Positions 34,155 through 42,553 of a stretch of DNA of 64,000 nucleotides are shown one piece after another. This stretch comes from Edaphobacillus lindanitolerans (GTDB lineage Bacteria > Bacillota > Bacilli > Bacillales_A > Planococcaceae). The notes beneath the pieces are model-generated. The model made no database searches and was not told where the DNA came from. It saw nothing but the letters and a program-made list of their open reading frames with translations. The position numbers were made by a program, and so were the translations under genes. Position 1 is the stretch's first letter. Every line of letters begins with the position of its first letter. The DNA is taken from positions 992,001 through 1,056,000 of the forward strand of contig NZ_FTPL01000001.1 in the NCBI RefSeq assembly GCF_900156305.1. Reading direction: 5' to 3'.

Positions 34155-34222
34155 ATCAAAAGTTATAATGTTATACACGAAAGTATTTCACTTAGTATAC
34201 TGACATGCCCCCGTCGAGTCAA
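34155..34222 (-). promoter_or_regulatory. sigma-A promoter and operator B of the second GntR gene
   Basis: Minus strand: TTGACT (34222-34217), 17 bases, TATACT (34199-34194). Operator B, with GTATAACATTATAAC then TTTTGAT, occupies 34155-34176 just past the expected start of transcription. Repressor binding there would block its own gene. Confidence 0.75.
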
Positions 34223-34290
34223 TGCGTTTTTATAAATATTTTAATAATTCTAACGAATCAGTTCTGTTGACCGGCAGGCATTAAATGAAA

Positions 34291-34323
34291 GGCCCCGCGC
34301 AGCCGGGATGACTGCACGGGGCC
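34291..34323 (-). terminator. terminator of the M20 peptidase transcript, beyond repeat array 2
   Basis: GGCCCCG (34291-34297) pairs with CGGGGCC (34317-34323), extended inward by GCAG/CTGC. On the minus strand it is followed by TTTCATTT. It lies 3' of repeat array 2, so the array is inside the transcribed 3' UTR of the peptidase gene. Confidence 0.82.
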
Positions 34324-34372
34324 CCACTATTGTTGATTGCCTATCATTCTTTTCCGTTACTCACATCCAGCT

Positions 34373-34574
34373 GAGTCCCTACCAAATGCACATGAGTCGC
34401 TGCCAATCATCGGTGAATCCCTACCTTTTCCTCTTGAGACCCTACCAATCATGGTTGAGTCCCTACCTAACCGGAGCAAGACCCTACCAATCCCGGACGA
34501 ATCCCTACCAATCAAGATCGAGTCCCTACCAATCCCAACGAACCCCTACCAAACAGGAACGACTCATCACCTAT
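34373..34574 (+). repeat. repeat array 2: about ten units of the GAGTCCCTACC 21-nt repeat
   Basis: Units start at 34373, 34394, 34415, 34436, 34457, 34478, 34499, 34520, 34540 and 34561. All spacings are 21 except one of 20. The GAGTCCCTACCaAT core varies by one to three bases per unit (GAGTCGCTGCC, GAGACCCTACC, AAGACCCTACC, GAACCCCTACC). The array sits between the M20 peptidase stop codon (34613, minus strand) and its terminator at 34291-34323. In the minus-strand RNA each unit reads GGUAGGGACUC. Confidence 0.93.
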
Positions 34575-34612
34575 CGAGAACAAACAAACTCCTATCGGCC
34601 GCTCGCCATGCT

Positions 34613-35737
34613 TTACACCCGGGTCAGCAGTTTCGCCATGAGGGCGGCTCTTTTCGGGAGTTCGCTGATCACGATCTGTTCGTTCCGTGCGTGGATGCCG
34701 ACACCGACAGCCCCGAGTCCGTCGAGTGTCGGGATTCCCATCGCGGCGGTGAGGTTGCCGTCGCTGCCGCCTCCCACAGATGCTTCGTCGAGTTCGAAGC
34801 CGAGTTCGCCGGCAGCCTCCTTTGCAAGTCCGAAGAGCGCCGCCGTCGCTTCAGTCCGCTCCATCGGCGGGCGGGAAATGCCGCCGCTCACTTCAAGGGT
34901 CGTCCCCTCAAGGAACGGCTTGAGCCCTTTGATGGTCCGGTCGATGCGCTCCTGCTCTCCGACTGTTACAGCCCGGACATCGACGCCAATTTCCGCTTGG
35001 TCGGAGACGACGTTCAGCTTCCCGCCGCCCTGGATGAGGCCGACATTGAGCGTCGTGCCTTTTTCGTAATCCGTCAGCGACTCCAGGTATTCCGTCGCGC
35101 GGGCCGCCGCCCGGATGGCGCTGGCCCCTTCGCTGTGGCTGTTGCCGGCATGGGCCGACTTCCCCCCGAACCGGATCGTGTACCGGGCGGAACCTTTCCT
35201 CGCAGTCTTGAGGGCACCTGTCCCGACGACCGGCGGCTCCGTGACCAGTACGCAGGAACTGCCTTCCGCCACCCGCCGGATCACTTCCCGGGACACCGGG
35301 CTGCTCAGCTCTTCCTCGCTCGTGAACAGGTGGACGACTTTTTTGGACAGGGGCAGCCCCAGGTCCCGGACCGCCTTGAGCGCCCAGATCGCCTGGACGA
35401 GCCCGCCCTTCATGTCCAGGATTCCCGGACCATAAGCGAGGTCGCCGTCCGTCCGGTACTCCAGTTCGCCCGGATCCCAAACCGTATCGAAATGGGACAG
35501 GAGGAGCAGCGCTTCTTCCCCTTCCCCGTATTCGAACTTCAGATGATCGCCGTATTGCTCCTCGGGGATCACGTCCGCCCGCCTGCCGAAATGCCGCTGG
35601 AGCAGTTCCTGGATCCGCTCCCCGCATAGATCCATCCGCTCTTTGTCCAAAGAAGGCGAATCACTTTCGACCAGACTGCGGATGTCCGCAAGCATCTCAT
35701 CTCGGTGCTCCTCCATATACTTCAGCACTTCATCCAT
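34613..35737 (-). CDS. M20 family carboxypeptidase (glutamate carboxypeptidase / CPG2-like)
   Basis: A 374-residue M20A metallopeptidase. LLSHFDTVWDPGE near residue 85 (metal His and Asp), GPGILDMKGGLVQ near 108 (bridging Asp), FTSEEELSS near 140 (catalytic Glu-Glu) and GGGSDGNLTA near 325 are all present, with the C-terminal GAVGVGIHARNE His. The family cleaves C-terminal Glu from folates and other N-acyl amino acids. The ATG at 35737 has GGAG eight bases upstream; the upstream in-frame GTG lies inside that site. It is downstream of the YfcC-type carrier, which has its own terminator, so it may be monocistronic. Confidence 0.9.
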   Translation of the reverse strand: MDEVLKYMEEHRDEMLADIRSLVESDSPSLDKERMDLCGERIQELLQRHFGRRADVIPEEQYGDHLKFEYGEGEEALLLLSHFDTVWDPGELEYRTDGDLAYGPGILDMKGGLVQAIWALKAVRDLGLPLSKKVVHLFTSEEELSSPVSREVIRRVAEGSSCVLVTEPPVVGTGALKTARKGSARYTIRFGGKSAHAGNSHSEGASAIRAAARATEYLESLTDYEKGTTLNVGLIQGGGKLNVVSDQAEIGVDVRAVTVGEQERIDRTIKGLKPFLEGTTLEVSGGISRPPMERTEATAALFGLAKEAAGELGFELDEASVGGGSDGNLTAAMGIPTLDGLGAVGVGIHARNEQIVISELPKRAALMAKLLTRV

Positions 35738-35776
35738 TCTGAACACTCCTTTCAGTTTTCACCGCCAATGACAAAA

Positions 35777-35799
35777 GGGAGAACGCGATCCGTCCTCCC
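35777..35799 (-). terminator. terminator of the YfcC-type carrier gene
   Basis: GGGAGaACG (35777-35785) pairs with CGTcCTCCC (35791-35799) around a short loop. On the minus strand TTTTGTC follows. It lies nine bases past the carrier's stop codon. Confidence 0.75.
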
Positions 35800-35807
35800 C
35801 CTGTCAA

Positions 35808-37199
35808 TCAGTTATAACCGGTCATGACTGCAATCGCGACCATGATGAGGCCGACGACCGACCACATGAGCACGAGCGGCAGGACAAATTTGAACCACTT
35901 GGCGTAAGGCACCTTCCCGATCGCCAAAACCGCCATCAGAACGCCTGATGTCGGCGCAATGATATTCGTGATCCCGTCACCCATCTTGAACGCAAGCACC
36001 GCGGTCTGCCGGGTGATGTCCAGCATGTCCGCAAGCGGCACCATGAACGGCATGACGATCGCCGCCTGCCCGGTACCGGATGTGATGATCAGGTTGAACA
36101 GCAAGTTGAAGACGAACATCGACTCGGCAGCCAGGAACATCGGCATCTCTGCCATCGGCTGGACTGCCGCACTGACGATCGTATCGAGGATCTTCCCGTT
36201 TTCGAGAACGACCACGACCGCACGCGCCAGTCCGATTACGAGCGCACCGTAGACGATGTCCTGGGCACCCTTGATGAACACTTTTACGAAATCATTCATA
36301 TGGATGCGGCCCACAATCGCCACCGCGATCGACATCATGATGAAGATCCCGGCAAGCTCATTCGTGCTCCACTCCATCTTGAACACGCCGTAGATGAACG
36401 ACCCCATGAAGACGAGCGCCGTCAGAAGCACGACTTTATGGCGGCCGGTGAACGGTCCGAACTCCTCGACCGGCCCCTGTACGCCCCCATCCGTTTCGGC
36501 GAACGTGATGATTCGCTTCGACGGGTCTTTTTCGATCCGTTTCACATACCGAAGAATGTAAATCATCGTGATGATGATCAGGATGAAGAAGGCGGTCAGC
36601 CGGAGATGCCAGCCTGAGAACAGCGGCAGTTCCGCGATCGACTGCGCCAGCCCGGTGATGACCGGGTCAAACGTCCCCGTCGCCACCCCGACATACTGCC
36701 CGAGATAGACCATCGCCACCCCGACGATCGGATCCAGCTTCAGTGCCCGTGCCAGGACGATCCCGATCGGTATGAAGGCAATGATGACGTTTCCGCTGAT
36801 GCCGAAAAAGTCCAGGATCGCAAAAATCGAGATGAACGCCGCCACCAACAAGTATTTCTGATTCTTCGTCTTGCTGATGAGCGCATTCACACCGGAGTTG
36901 ATCGCCCCGGTATGGTCAATGACCGCAACTGCCGCTCCGACGATCAACACCATGAAGATGATCGGTGCCGAATCGACCAGACCCTGCTGAATCGACGTGA
37001 ACGTCGACAATAATGACGCCGGCTGACTCTCAATCCGCTCGTACGTCCCGTCGATTACAATATTCCGTCCATCGACCTCCTCGCGCTGAAACTCCCCGGC
37101 CGGCACGATGTATGTCAGCAATACGGCCAGTACGAGAATCCCGAAGATGATGACGAACGCATCCGGCATCTCGAAACGCCGTTTCTTCTTTGTCTGCAT
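35808..37199 (-). CDS. YfcC-family membrane carrier (DcuC-like / basic amino acid antiporter-like)
   Basis: A 463-residue polytopic membrane protein of the YfcC (C4-dicarboxylate anaerobic carrier-like) family. FEMPDAFVIIFGILVLAVLLTYIVPAGEF opens the protein, and SGNVIIAFIPIGIVLARAL and the C-terminal TSGTGQAAIVMPFMVPLAD plus GDGITNIIAPTSGVL are conserved re-entrant-like segments. About 12 hydrophobic segments are visible. Relatives move C4-dicarboxylates, arginine/ornithine or other amino acids; the substrate here is unknown. The ATG at 37199 has GGGGGAAAG upstream. It is followed by the M20 peptidase, suggesting import of a peptide or an N-acyl amino acid (weak inference). Confidence 0.85.
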   Translation of the reverse strand: MQTKKKRRFEMPDAFVIIFGILVLAVLLTYIVPAGEFQREEVDGRNIVIDGTYERIESQPASLLSTFTSIQQGLVDSAPIIFMVLIVGAAVAVIDHTGAINSGVNALISKTKNQKYLLVAAFISIFAILDFFGISGNVIIAFIPIGIVLARALKLDPIVGVAMVYLGQYVGVATGTFDPVITGLAQSIAELPLFSGWHLRLTAFFILIIITMIYILRYVKRIEKDPSKRIITFAETDGGVQGPVEEFGPFTGRHKVVLLTALVFMGSFIYGVFKMEWSTNELAGIFIMMSIAVAIVGRIHMNDFVKVFIKGAQDIVYGALVIGLARAVVVVLENGKILDTIVSAAVQPMAEMPMFLAAESMFVFNLLFNLIITSGTGQAAIVMPFMVPLADMLDITRQTAVLAFKMGDGITNIIAPTSGVLMAVLAIGKVPYAKWFKFVLPLVLMWSVVGLIMVAIAVMTGYN

Positions 37200-37569
37200 A
37201 ACGTTCTTTCCCCCATCTATCTCTATATCGAATAAGAGGAATCCCATCCGTCCGGCTACAATAGACAAAAAGGGCTATCTTTTCATTCTTATTCGACAAT
37301 AATTTTAACTGTATGATTGGGGTGAGTCAAACTAATTTTCGGAGGATTTGAAGTCTTGGTTTTAGATTGGATATTGCGCTAGCTGCATGCTGATGGGGCT
37401 TTCTGGGTTTGTTGTATCGAGCCTCACAAAGCGATTTCGCAGCGGGTCCATTGACTGCCCGGCTCACTTCCCATATTCCGCAAACACCAAAAAGCAGCCC
37501 GCAGGCTGCTTGAAATGGGTCTCCGGCGCTATCTCCATGCAATGTGACCTTATTCCTATCCATTCACGT
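37200..37569. other. 370-base intergenic region between carrier and sigma-54 activator genes
   Basis: It holds the ribosome site and presumably the promoter of the carrier gene (no convincing -35/-10 pair found) and, near its right end, the terminator of the activator gene at 37492. A 78-codon minus-strand frame at 37327-37563 crosses that terminator and has no family features, so I do not call it. Confidence 0.6.
37492..37511 (-). terminator. terminator of the sigma-54 activator gene
   Basis: AAGCAGCC-cgca-GGCTGCTT hairpin followed on the minus strand by TTTTTGGTGTTT, a canonical Rho-independent terminator about 60 bases past the stop codon. Confidence 0.88.
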
Positions 37570-38940
37570 TCAACATTCAATCCCATACTGCTTGATCTTC
37601 TTATACAGGCTGACGCGGGAAATGCCGAGCTTTTTGGCGGCTGCGGTTTTGTTGCCGTACGTTTCCTGAAGGGCTTCGGTGATCCGGTTCTTTTCGAGCT
37701 GATCCTTCTCAAGCGAAAGCGTCGGCCGTTTCGTCTCCGCTGCAAAATGCGGCATGATGAGCTGCAGGTCGGACAGCTTGACCGTCGGTGAATCGATCAG
37801 GATAACGAGCCGCTCCACCAGGTTGCGCAGTTCCCGGATGTTGCCCGGCCAGTCATATTGACAGCAGGCCGCCATCGCCGCTTCCGTGAAGTCGGGGGGC
37901 TCCTTGTCGTAATGATAGCTGAATTCCTGGATGAACGATTCCATCAGCGCCGGGATGTCATCTGCCCGCCGCCTCAACGGAGGGATGTCAAGCGTGACGA
38001 CATTCAAACGGTAATATAGATCCTCCCGGAACTGGCCGAGCCGGACCATCTCCTCCAGATCGCTGTTCGTGGCCGCGACAATCCGGATATCGACCTTGAT
38101 CGGCGAGTGGCCGCCGATCCGGTACACTTCCCGCTCCTGCAGGACACGCAGCAGCTTCACCTGCATATCCAATGGAAGTGTTCCGATTTCATCAAGGAAC
38201 AGTGTGCCGGATGTCGCCATTTCCACTTTTCCGGCCTTGCCGTTTTTATCTGCCCCCGTGAAGGAACCCTTCTCATATCCGAAAAACTCGCTTTCGAACA
38301 GCGCTTCGGGGATGGCGCCGCAGTTGACGGCGATGAACGGCTTGTCCTTGCGGGGGCTTGCCTCGTGGATCCCCTTGGCGAACAATTCCTTCCCCACTCC
38401 GCTTTCCCCCTGGATCAGGACGGTCGCATCGGTCTTCGCGACTCTCATTGCCAGGCTTTTCACGGTCTGCAGTGCCGGGCTGTTTCCTTTGATCGTCGAT
38501 AAAGGGTCATGCAGGTTCTGCTCGTTGTACTGGTGTTTGATCTTTTGAAGCTCCGACGTCGTCAGCGTCAGTTTGTCATTCAGCTCGACGATGTTCGAGA
38601 TGTCCTGATCGATCGACAGCGCTCCGAGCAGCCCGCCTGTCTCGTTAAAGATGGGTGAAGCACTGATCATGATGTGTTTGTCGGGGCGGGGCTGATGATA
38701 AATGTTGAATACATATTCCTGTGTTTTCAGGATCTCAAGGATCTTCAAATCCTCTTTCTTGAAAAAGGTATTCATCTTTTTTCCGAGGATGGACCCGGAC
38801 GGAATACCGTACAGATTCTCTGCGTGTTCATTCCAGAACTCGACCACTCCATCCGAGTTGATGATGGAAATGGCATCATTGCTCGTATCGAGAAGCGCCT
38901 GTAAATAAAACGAATAGCGCGTCGGCGTTGGGTCAAGCAT
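37570..38940 (-). CDS. sigma-54-dependent activator with PAS sensor domain (PrdR/RocR type)
   Basis: A 456-residue bacterial enhancer-binding protein. Residues about 10-120 are a PAS domain (NDAISIINSDGVVEFWNEHAE, split core). The AAA+ domain follows, with Walker A GESGVGKE at 178-185, the sigma-54 contact loop GSFTGA at 225-230 and Walker B LFLDE at 247-251. The C-terminal Fis helix-turn-helix is TAAAKKLGISRVSLYKKI. It is divergent from the proline racemase operon, whose promoter is a textbook -24/-12 site, so it almost certainly activates that operon, with the PAS domain sensing proline, hydroxyproline or a related ligand (inference). Confidence 0.94.
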   Translation of the reverse strand: MLDPTPTRYSFYLQALLDTSNDAISIINSDGVVEFWNEHAENLYGIPSGSILGKKMNTFFKKEDLKILEILKTQEYVFNIYHQPRPDKHIMISASPIFNETGGLLGALSIDQDISNIVELNDKLTLTTSELQKIKHQYNEQNLHDPLSTIKGNSPALQTVKSLAMRVAKTDATVLIQGESGVGKELFAKGIHEASPRKDKPFIAVNCGAIPEALFESEFFGYEKGSFTGADKNGKAGKVEMATSGTLFLDEIGTLPLDMQVKLLRVLQEREVYRIGGHSPIKVDIRIVAATNSDLEEMVRLGQFREDLYYRLNVVTLDIPPLRRRADDIPALMESFIQEFSYHYDKEPPDFTEAAMAACCQYDWPGNIRELRNLVERLVILIDSPTVKLSDLQLIMPHFAAETKRPTLSLEKDQLEKNRITEALQETYGNKTAAAKKLGISRVSLYKKIKQYGIEC

Positions 38941-39041
38941 CGGATCCTCTCCTTCTTCGGTAGAACATTTACAGTTTACATGATTGTTAATTAAGTGTAC
39001 ATCTTCTGAAGAAAATCGCCATTCTGATAGTCAATTAAAGT

Positions 39042-39057
39042 TGGCACGCTTCTTGCA
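39042..39057 (+). promoter_or_regulatory. sigma-54 (-24/-12) promoter of the proline racemase operon
   Basis: TGGCAC-gcttc-TTGCA matches the sigma-54 consensus TGGCACnnnnnTTGCW exactly. It lies 42 bases upstream of the racemase ATG. An activator site is expected in 38941-39041; the stretch around 38968-39000 has TTTACA-type repeats, but none is compelling. Confidence 0.93.
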
Positions 39058-39098
39058 TAGAGATATCTGAGGGTAGATTTTTTGAAGGAGGAGTCTCT

Positions 39099-40082
39099 AT
39101 GGTATTAGCGCAGAATTTCATCCGAACCATCGACGCCCATACGATGGGAGAAGCCGCCCGCATCGTGGTGGACGGCCTCCCCGAAATCCCGGGACGCACG
39201 ATGATGGAGAAGAAACAATATATGCAGACCCATCTGGATACGGTCCGGAAATTACTCATGCATGAGCCACGCGGCCACCTGAACATGTTCGGTGCCATAT
39301 TGGCGGAGCCGTGCGAACCGTCCTGCGACCTCGGGGTCATCTTCATGGACAGCGGCGGTTACTTGAATATGTGCGGGCACGGCACGATCGCCACGGTCAC
39401 GATGGCAATCAATCAGGGGCTGGTCGAAAAGAAGGACAGGCTGCTGCTGGATACGCCATCCGGGATTGTCACCTGTGATGTGCACTACGAAAACGGCAAG
39501 GTGAAGGAAGTATCCTTCATCAACGTGCCGGCCTTTGTCCTCATGAAAAACGTCCGGGTATCCACGGAACGCTTCGGTGAGATCCCGATGGACATCGCGT
39601 TCGGCGGGAGCTTCTTCTCCATTGTGGACGCCGGACAATTCGGCCTTAACTTAACCATCGACGAGCAGGACAAGCTGGCAGAGCTCGGAATGGCCATCCG
39701 CAAGGCGGCGAACGAGCAACTGACGATCATGCACCCCGAAATCCCCGATATCAACACGGTGGATCTTGTGGAGTTCTCCCTGAAGCGCAGCGACCGCCTC
39801 TACAGGAATGCCGTCATCTTCGGAGACGGCCAGGTGGACCGCTCCCCTTGCGGAACAGGCACCTGCGCCAAGCTCGCCACTTTGGGTCTGGCAGAAAACG
39901 AGGAAATCATCCAGGAGAGCATCATCGGTTCCCGGTTCAAAGGCGAAATCATCGGCAAAGCGACGGTCGGCGATCATGAAGCGATCATTCCAAAAATCAC
40001 TGGGTCCGCCTGGATCACGGGTGTGCACCAGTTCACGCTGGATGAAACCGATCCGTTCAGCGAAGGGTTTTTATTAAAATAA
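39099..40082 (+). CDS. proline racemase / 4-hydroxyproline 2-epimerase family protein
   Basis: A 327-residue PrdF/ProR superfamily enzyme that inverts the alpha carbon of proline or 4-hydroxyproline using two Cys. Both are present: Cys92 (LNMCGHGT) and Cys251 (DRSPCGTGTCA). That argues against the dehydratase branch, in which one Cys is replaced. The N terminus IRTIDAHTMGEAARIVVDG is typical. AAGGAGGAGTC precedes the ATG. It is first in a sigma-54-driven operon with proline dehydrogenase and BrnQ. The presence of proline dehydrogenase favours D-proline, or a hydroxyproline isomer, as the compound being brought into L-proline catabolism (inference). Confidence 0.92.
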   Translation: MVLAQNFIRTIDAHTMGEAARIVVDGLPEIPGRTMMEKKQYMQTHLDTVRKLLMHEPRGHLNMFGAILAEPCEPSCDLGVIFMDSGGYLNMCGHGTIATVTMAINQGLVEKKDRLLLDTPSGIVTCDVHYENGKVKEVSFINVPAFVLMKNVRVSTERFGEIPMDIAFGGSFFSIVDAGQFGLNLTIDEQDKLAELGMAIRKAANEQLTIMHPEIPDINTVDLVEFSLKRSDRLYRNAVIFGDGQVDRSPCGTGTCAKLATLGLAENEEIIQESIIGSRFKGEIIGKATVGDHEAIIPKITGSAWITGVHQFTLDETDPFSEGFLLK

Positions 40083-40098
40083 TCGGAGGTCAGGAAAA

Positions 40099-41079
40099 AT
40101 GAGTGTAGCAAAAGATTTCTTTATCATGTTGTCCCAAAACAGGATGCTGAACGGAGCCGCCAAACGATGGGGCCTGAAACTCGGGGCACAATCCGTCGTC
40201 GCGGGCACGACGATCGACGAAATGGTGGACAGCATCCGCAAACTGAACGCGAACGGCATCTCTGCCACGATCGACAACCTGGGCGAATTCGTCTTTGAAA
40301 AAGAAGAGGCCCTGCAGGCGAAGGAACAAATCCTTGCCGTGGTCGAAGCGATCCACCAGCACAAGCTGGACGCACACATCTCACTGAAACCGACCCAGCT
40401 CGGCCTCGATGTGGACGTTGATTTCTGCCGCGAAAACTTGCGTGAAATCGTCGCGGCAGCCCATGAATACGGCATTTTTGTCAACTTCGATATGGAGGAC
40501 TACTCCCACCTCCAGCCGTCGTTCGATCTCCTGGAAGAACTTCACGGTGATTACGATAATGTCGGCACTGTCATCCAGGCGTACTTCTTCCGCGCGGAGG
40601 AGGATATCGAGAAATTTAAAGACTACCGTCTCCGCATCGTGAAAGGCGCCTACAAAGAACCCGAACACTTGGCATACCAGACGAAGGAAGCGATCGATGC
40701 GAACTACATCAAGCTGATCGAATATCACCTGCTGAATGGTCCGTTCACGTCGATTGCCACCCACGACCACCACGTCATCAATCACGTGAAGAAATTCGTG
40801 AGCGAACACGGAATCCCGAATGATAAATTTGAATTCCAGATGCTGTACGGTTTCCGGACCGACATGCAGCTCGAACTCACGAAAGAAGGCTACAATTTCT
40901 GTACATACGTACCGTTCGGCATCGACTGGTACGGCTACTTCATGCGCCGTCTCGCGGAACGCCCGCAGAACTTGAACCTCATCGTGAAACAGACATTCAA
41001 CAAGAAAACGAATACCATGATCGGATTGGGCGTCGGCGCCTTCTTGCTCGGCAGAATCAGCAAGAGAACAAGACGCTGA
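40099..41079 (+). CDS. putB: proline dehydrogenase
   Basis: A 326-residue monofunctional FAD-dependent proline dehydrogenase that oxidises L-proline to pyrroline-5-carboxylate and passes electrons to quinone. It has the beta/alpha barrel segments AHISLKPTQLGLDVD and FVNFDMEDYSH, then VIQAYFFRAEEDI, RIVKGAYKEPEH, IATHDH and the signature YGYFMRRLAERPQN near the C terminus, where paired Arg bind the proline carboxylate. GGAGGTCAGGAAAA precedes the ATG. No pyrroline-5-carboxylate dehydrogenase is in the window, so that step must be encoded elsewhere. Confidence 0.95.
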   Translation: MSVAKDFFIMLSQNRMLNGAAKRWGLKLGAQSVVAGTTIDEMVDSIRKLNANGISATIDNLGEFVFEKEEALQAKEQILAVVEAIHQHKLDAHISLKPTQLGLDVDVDFCRENLREIVAAAHEYGIFVNFDMEDYSHLQPSFDLLEELHGDYDNVGTVIQAYFFRAEEDIEKFKDYRLRIVKGAYKEPEHLAYQTKEAIDANYIKLIEYHLLNGPFTSIATHDHHVINHVKKFVSEHGIPNDKFEFQMLYGFRTDMQLELTKEGYNFCTYVPFGIDWYGYFMRRLAERPQNLNLIVKQTFNKKTNTMIGLGVGAFLLGRISKRTRR

Positions 41080-41122
41080 CCCGCTCTTTCATATAAACTG
41101 ACAACCAATAGGGGGTATGAAG

Positions 41123-42484
41123 ATGCAACAAGTGAAAACGGGCCAGATCTTTGCCATCGGCTTCATGCTGTTTGCGATGTTTTTGGGTGCCGGCAATGTC
41201 ATCTTTGCCCCTATGGTTGGCCAGCAGGCAGGCACGAACACCTGGATCGCCATGGGCGGTTTCTTGCTGACGGGTGTGGGGCTTGTGCTTCTGGCCATCA
41301 TAGGGCTGACACGTGGCGGAGGAACGGTGGAGAAACTGGCAGGACGGGTCCACCCGGTCTTTGCGGTCGTCTTTTCCGTGTTGCTGTTCCTGACACTGGG
41401 ACCGATCTACGTCATTCCGCGGACCACTTCGGTCGTGTATGAAATCTCCATTCATCCATTGCTCGGAGACACCGCCAAAACCGGGGCCATCCTGTTCGCC
41501 TTCTCGGCCGTGTTCATCGTATTGACAGTGATCCTCTCATGGAACACCACCAAATTTGTCGACCGGCTCGGGAAAATCATCACCCCGATCTTTGGAATGT
41601 TGCTCCTTCTCCTGATCGTCAAGTCCCTGATCACGCCGATGGGCGGATTCGGCGTACCGACCGGAGACTATGTCACCGCCAGCGGTGCATTTTTGAAAGG
41701 GTTTACACAGGGCTACTACACAATGGACGTCCTGGCGGCCTTCGTCTTCGGCGGGATCTTCATCAAATCGATCGCCGCGCTCGGCATCCAGTCGAGCAAG
41801 GAAGTCTCCAAAGTGTTCATCCAGGCCGGCGTCATCACGGTCATCGGCCTGGTCCTGCTGCAGGTGTCCATGGCGTGGATCGGGGCAACGAGCCTCGACC
41901 AGATCGGCGCCAAGGAAAACGGCGGTGAAGTGCTGGCACAAAGTGCGGTCGCCCTCTTCGGCCAAGTCGGGATCTTCATCATCGGAACCGTCATCGTGCT
42001 GACCGGTATCACGACGAACGTGGCCTGCCTGTCTGCGGTGGCGGAATACTTCGAACGGATCCTTCCATCCGTTTCCTACAAGAAATGGCTGATCATCTTC
42101 GCGGCGGTCGGATTGACGATCACCAACTTCGGCCTGACGAAGATTCTGGAACTCGCTTCCCCGATCCTGCTGCTGCTTTATCCATTGGCCATCGCCCTGA
42201 TCGTCCTCATCTTTGCGAACAACCTGTTCAAGGGCCACCGATCCGTCTACGTCAGCACAATGATCGGCGTCGGGATCGTGGCGGTATTGGATGCATTGAA
42301 AGACGCAAACATTGCCCCGGATGCCATCAACAACGCATTCGGTTTCATCCCCCTGTTCCAGAACGGCGCAGGCTGGATCATGACGGGCGCCATCGGCTTC
42401 CTGATCGGACTGGCCGTTGCGAAGAGCCGGAAGGAAGAGGAAGAACTCATCGCATCGTCGGCCGGGAAGATTCCGGTGAACTGA
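41123..42484 (+). CDS. brnQ: BrnQ-type branched-chain amino acid / proline cation symporter
   Basis: A 453-residue LIVCS-family carrier with about 12 hydrophobic segments. GFMLFAMFLGAGNVIFAPMVG (starting about residue 10) is the diagnostic N-terminal motif. The ATG at 41123 lies six bases after GGGGGT; the ATG at 41117 is too close. BrnQ proteins import Leu, Ile, Val, and some take proline. Being in a proline operon, this one may be the uptake system for D- or L-proline (inference). The operon ends at a strong terminator ten bases past the stop. Confidence 0.92.
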   Translation: MQQVKTGQIFAIGFMLFAMFLGAGNVIFAPMVGQQAGTNTWIAMGGFLLTGVGLVLLAIIGLTRGGGTVEKLAGRVHPVFAVVFSVLLFLTLGPIYVIPRTTSVVYEISIHPLLGDTAKTGAILFAFSAVFIVLTVILSWNTTKFVDRLGKIITPIFGMLLLLLIVKSLITPMGGFGVPTGDYVTASGAFLKGFTQGYYTMDVLAAFVFGGIFIKSIAALGIQSSKEVSKVFIQAGVITVIGLVLLQVSMAWIGATSLDQIGAKENGGEVLAQSAVALFGQVGIFIIGTVIVLTGITTNVACLSAVAEYFERILPSVSYKKWLIIFAAVGLTITNFGLTKILELASPILLLLYPLAIALIVLIFANNLFKGHRSVYVSTMIGVGIVAVLDALKDANIAPDAINNAFGFIPLFQNGAGWIMTGAIGFLIGLAVAKSRKEEEELIASSAGKIPVN

Positions 42485-42493
42485 TGGATTGAA

Positions 42494-42531
42494 AACACCC
42501 CTGTGCGGCGGACTCGCTGCACAGGGGTGTT
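42494..42531. terminator. bidirectional terminator at the brnQ / AEC carrier convergence
   Basis: AACACCCCTGTGC (42494-42506) pairs perfectly with GCACAGGGGTGTT (42519-42531). CATTTTATT follows on the plus strand and TTCAATCC after GTGTTTTC on the minus strand. It closes the proline operon and, from the other side, the carrier transcript that carries repeat array 3. Confidence 0.9.
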
Positions 42532-42553
42532 CATTTTATTGCCGAGGGTGTAC

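Noticed and set aside
34337-35629. 430-codon plus-strand frame starting with ESLPI-type peptide repeats
   Set aside because: It is antisense to the M20 peptidase gene with its full set of motifs; the repeated peptide is just repeat array 2 translated, and no ribosome site precedes it.
37327-37563. 78-codon minus-strand frame in the gap before the sigma-54 activator
   Set aside because: It spans the activator's terminator, has no good ribosome site and its composition is not protein-like.
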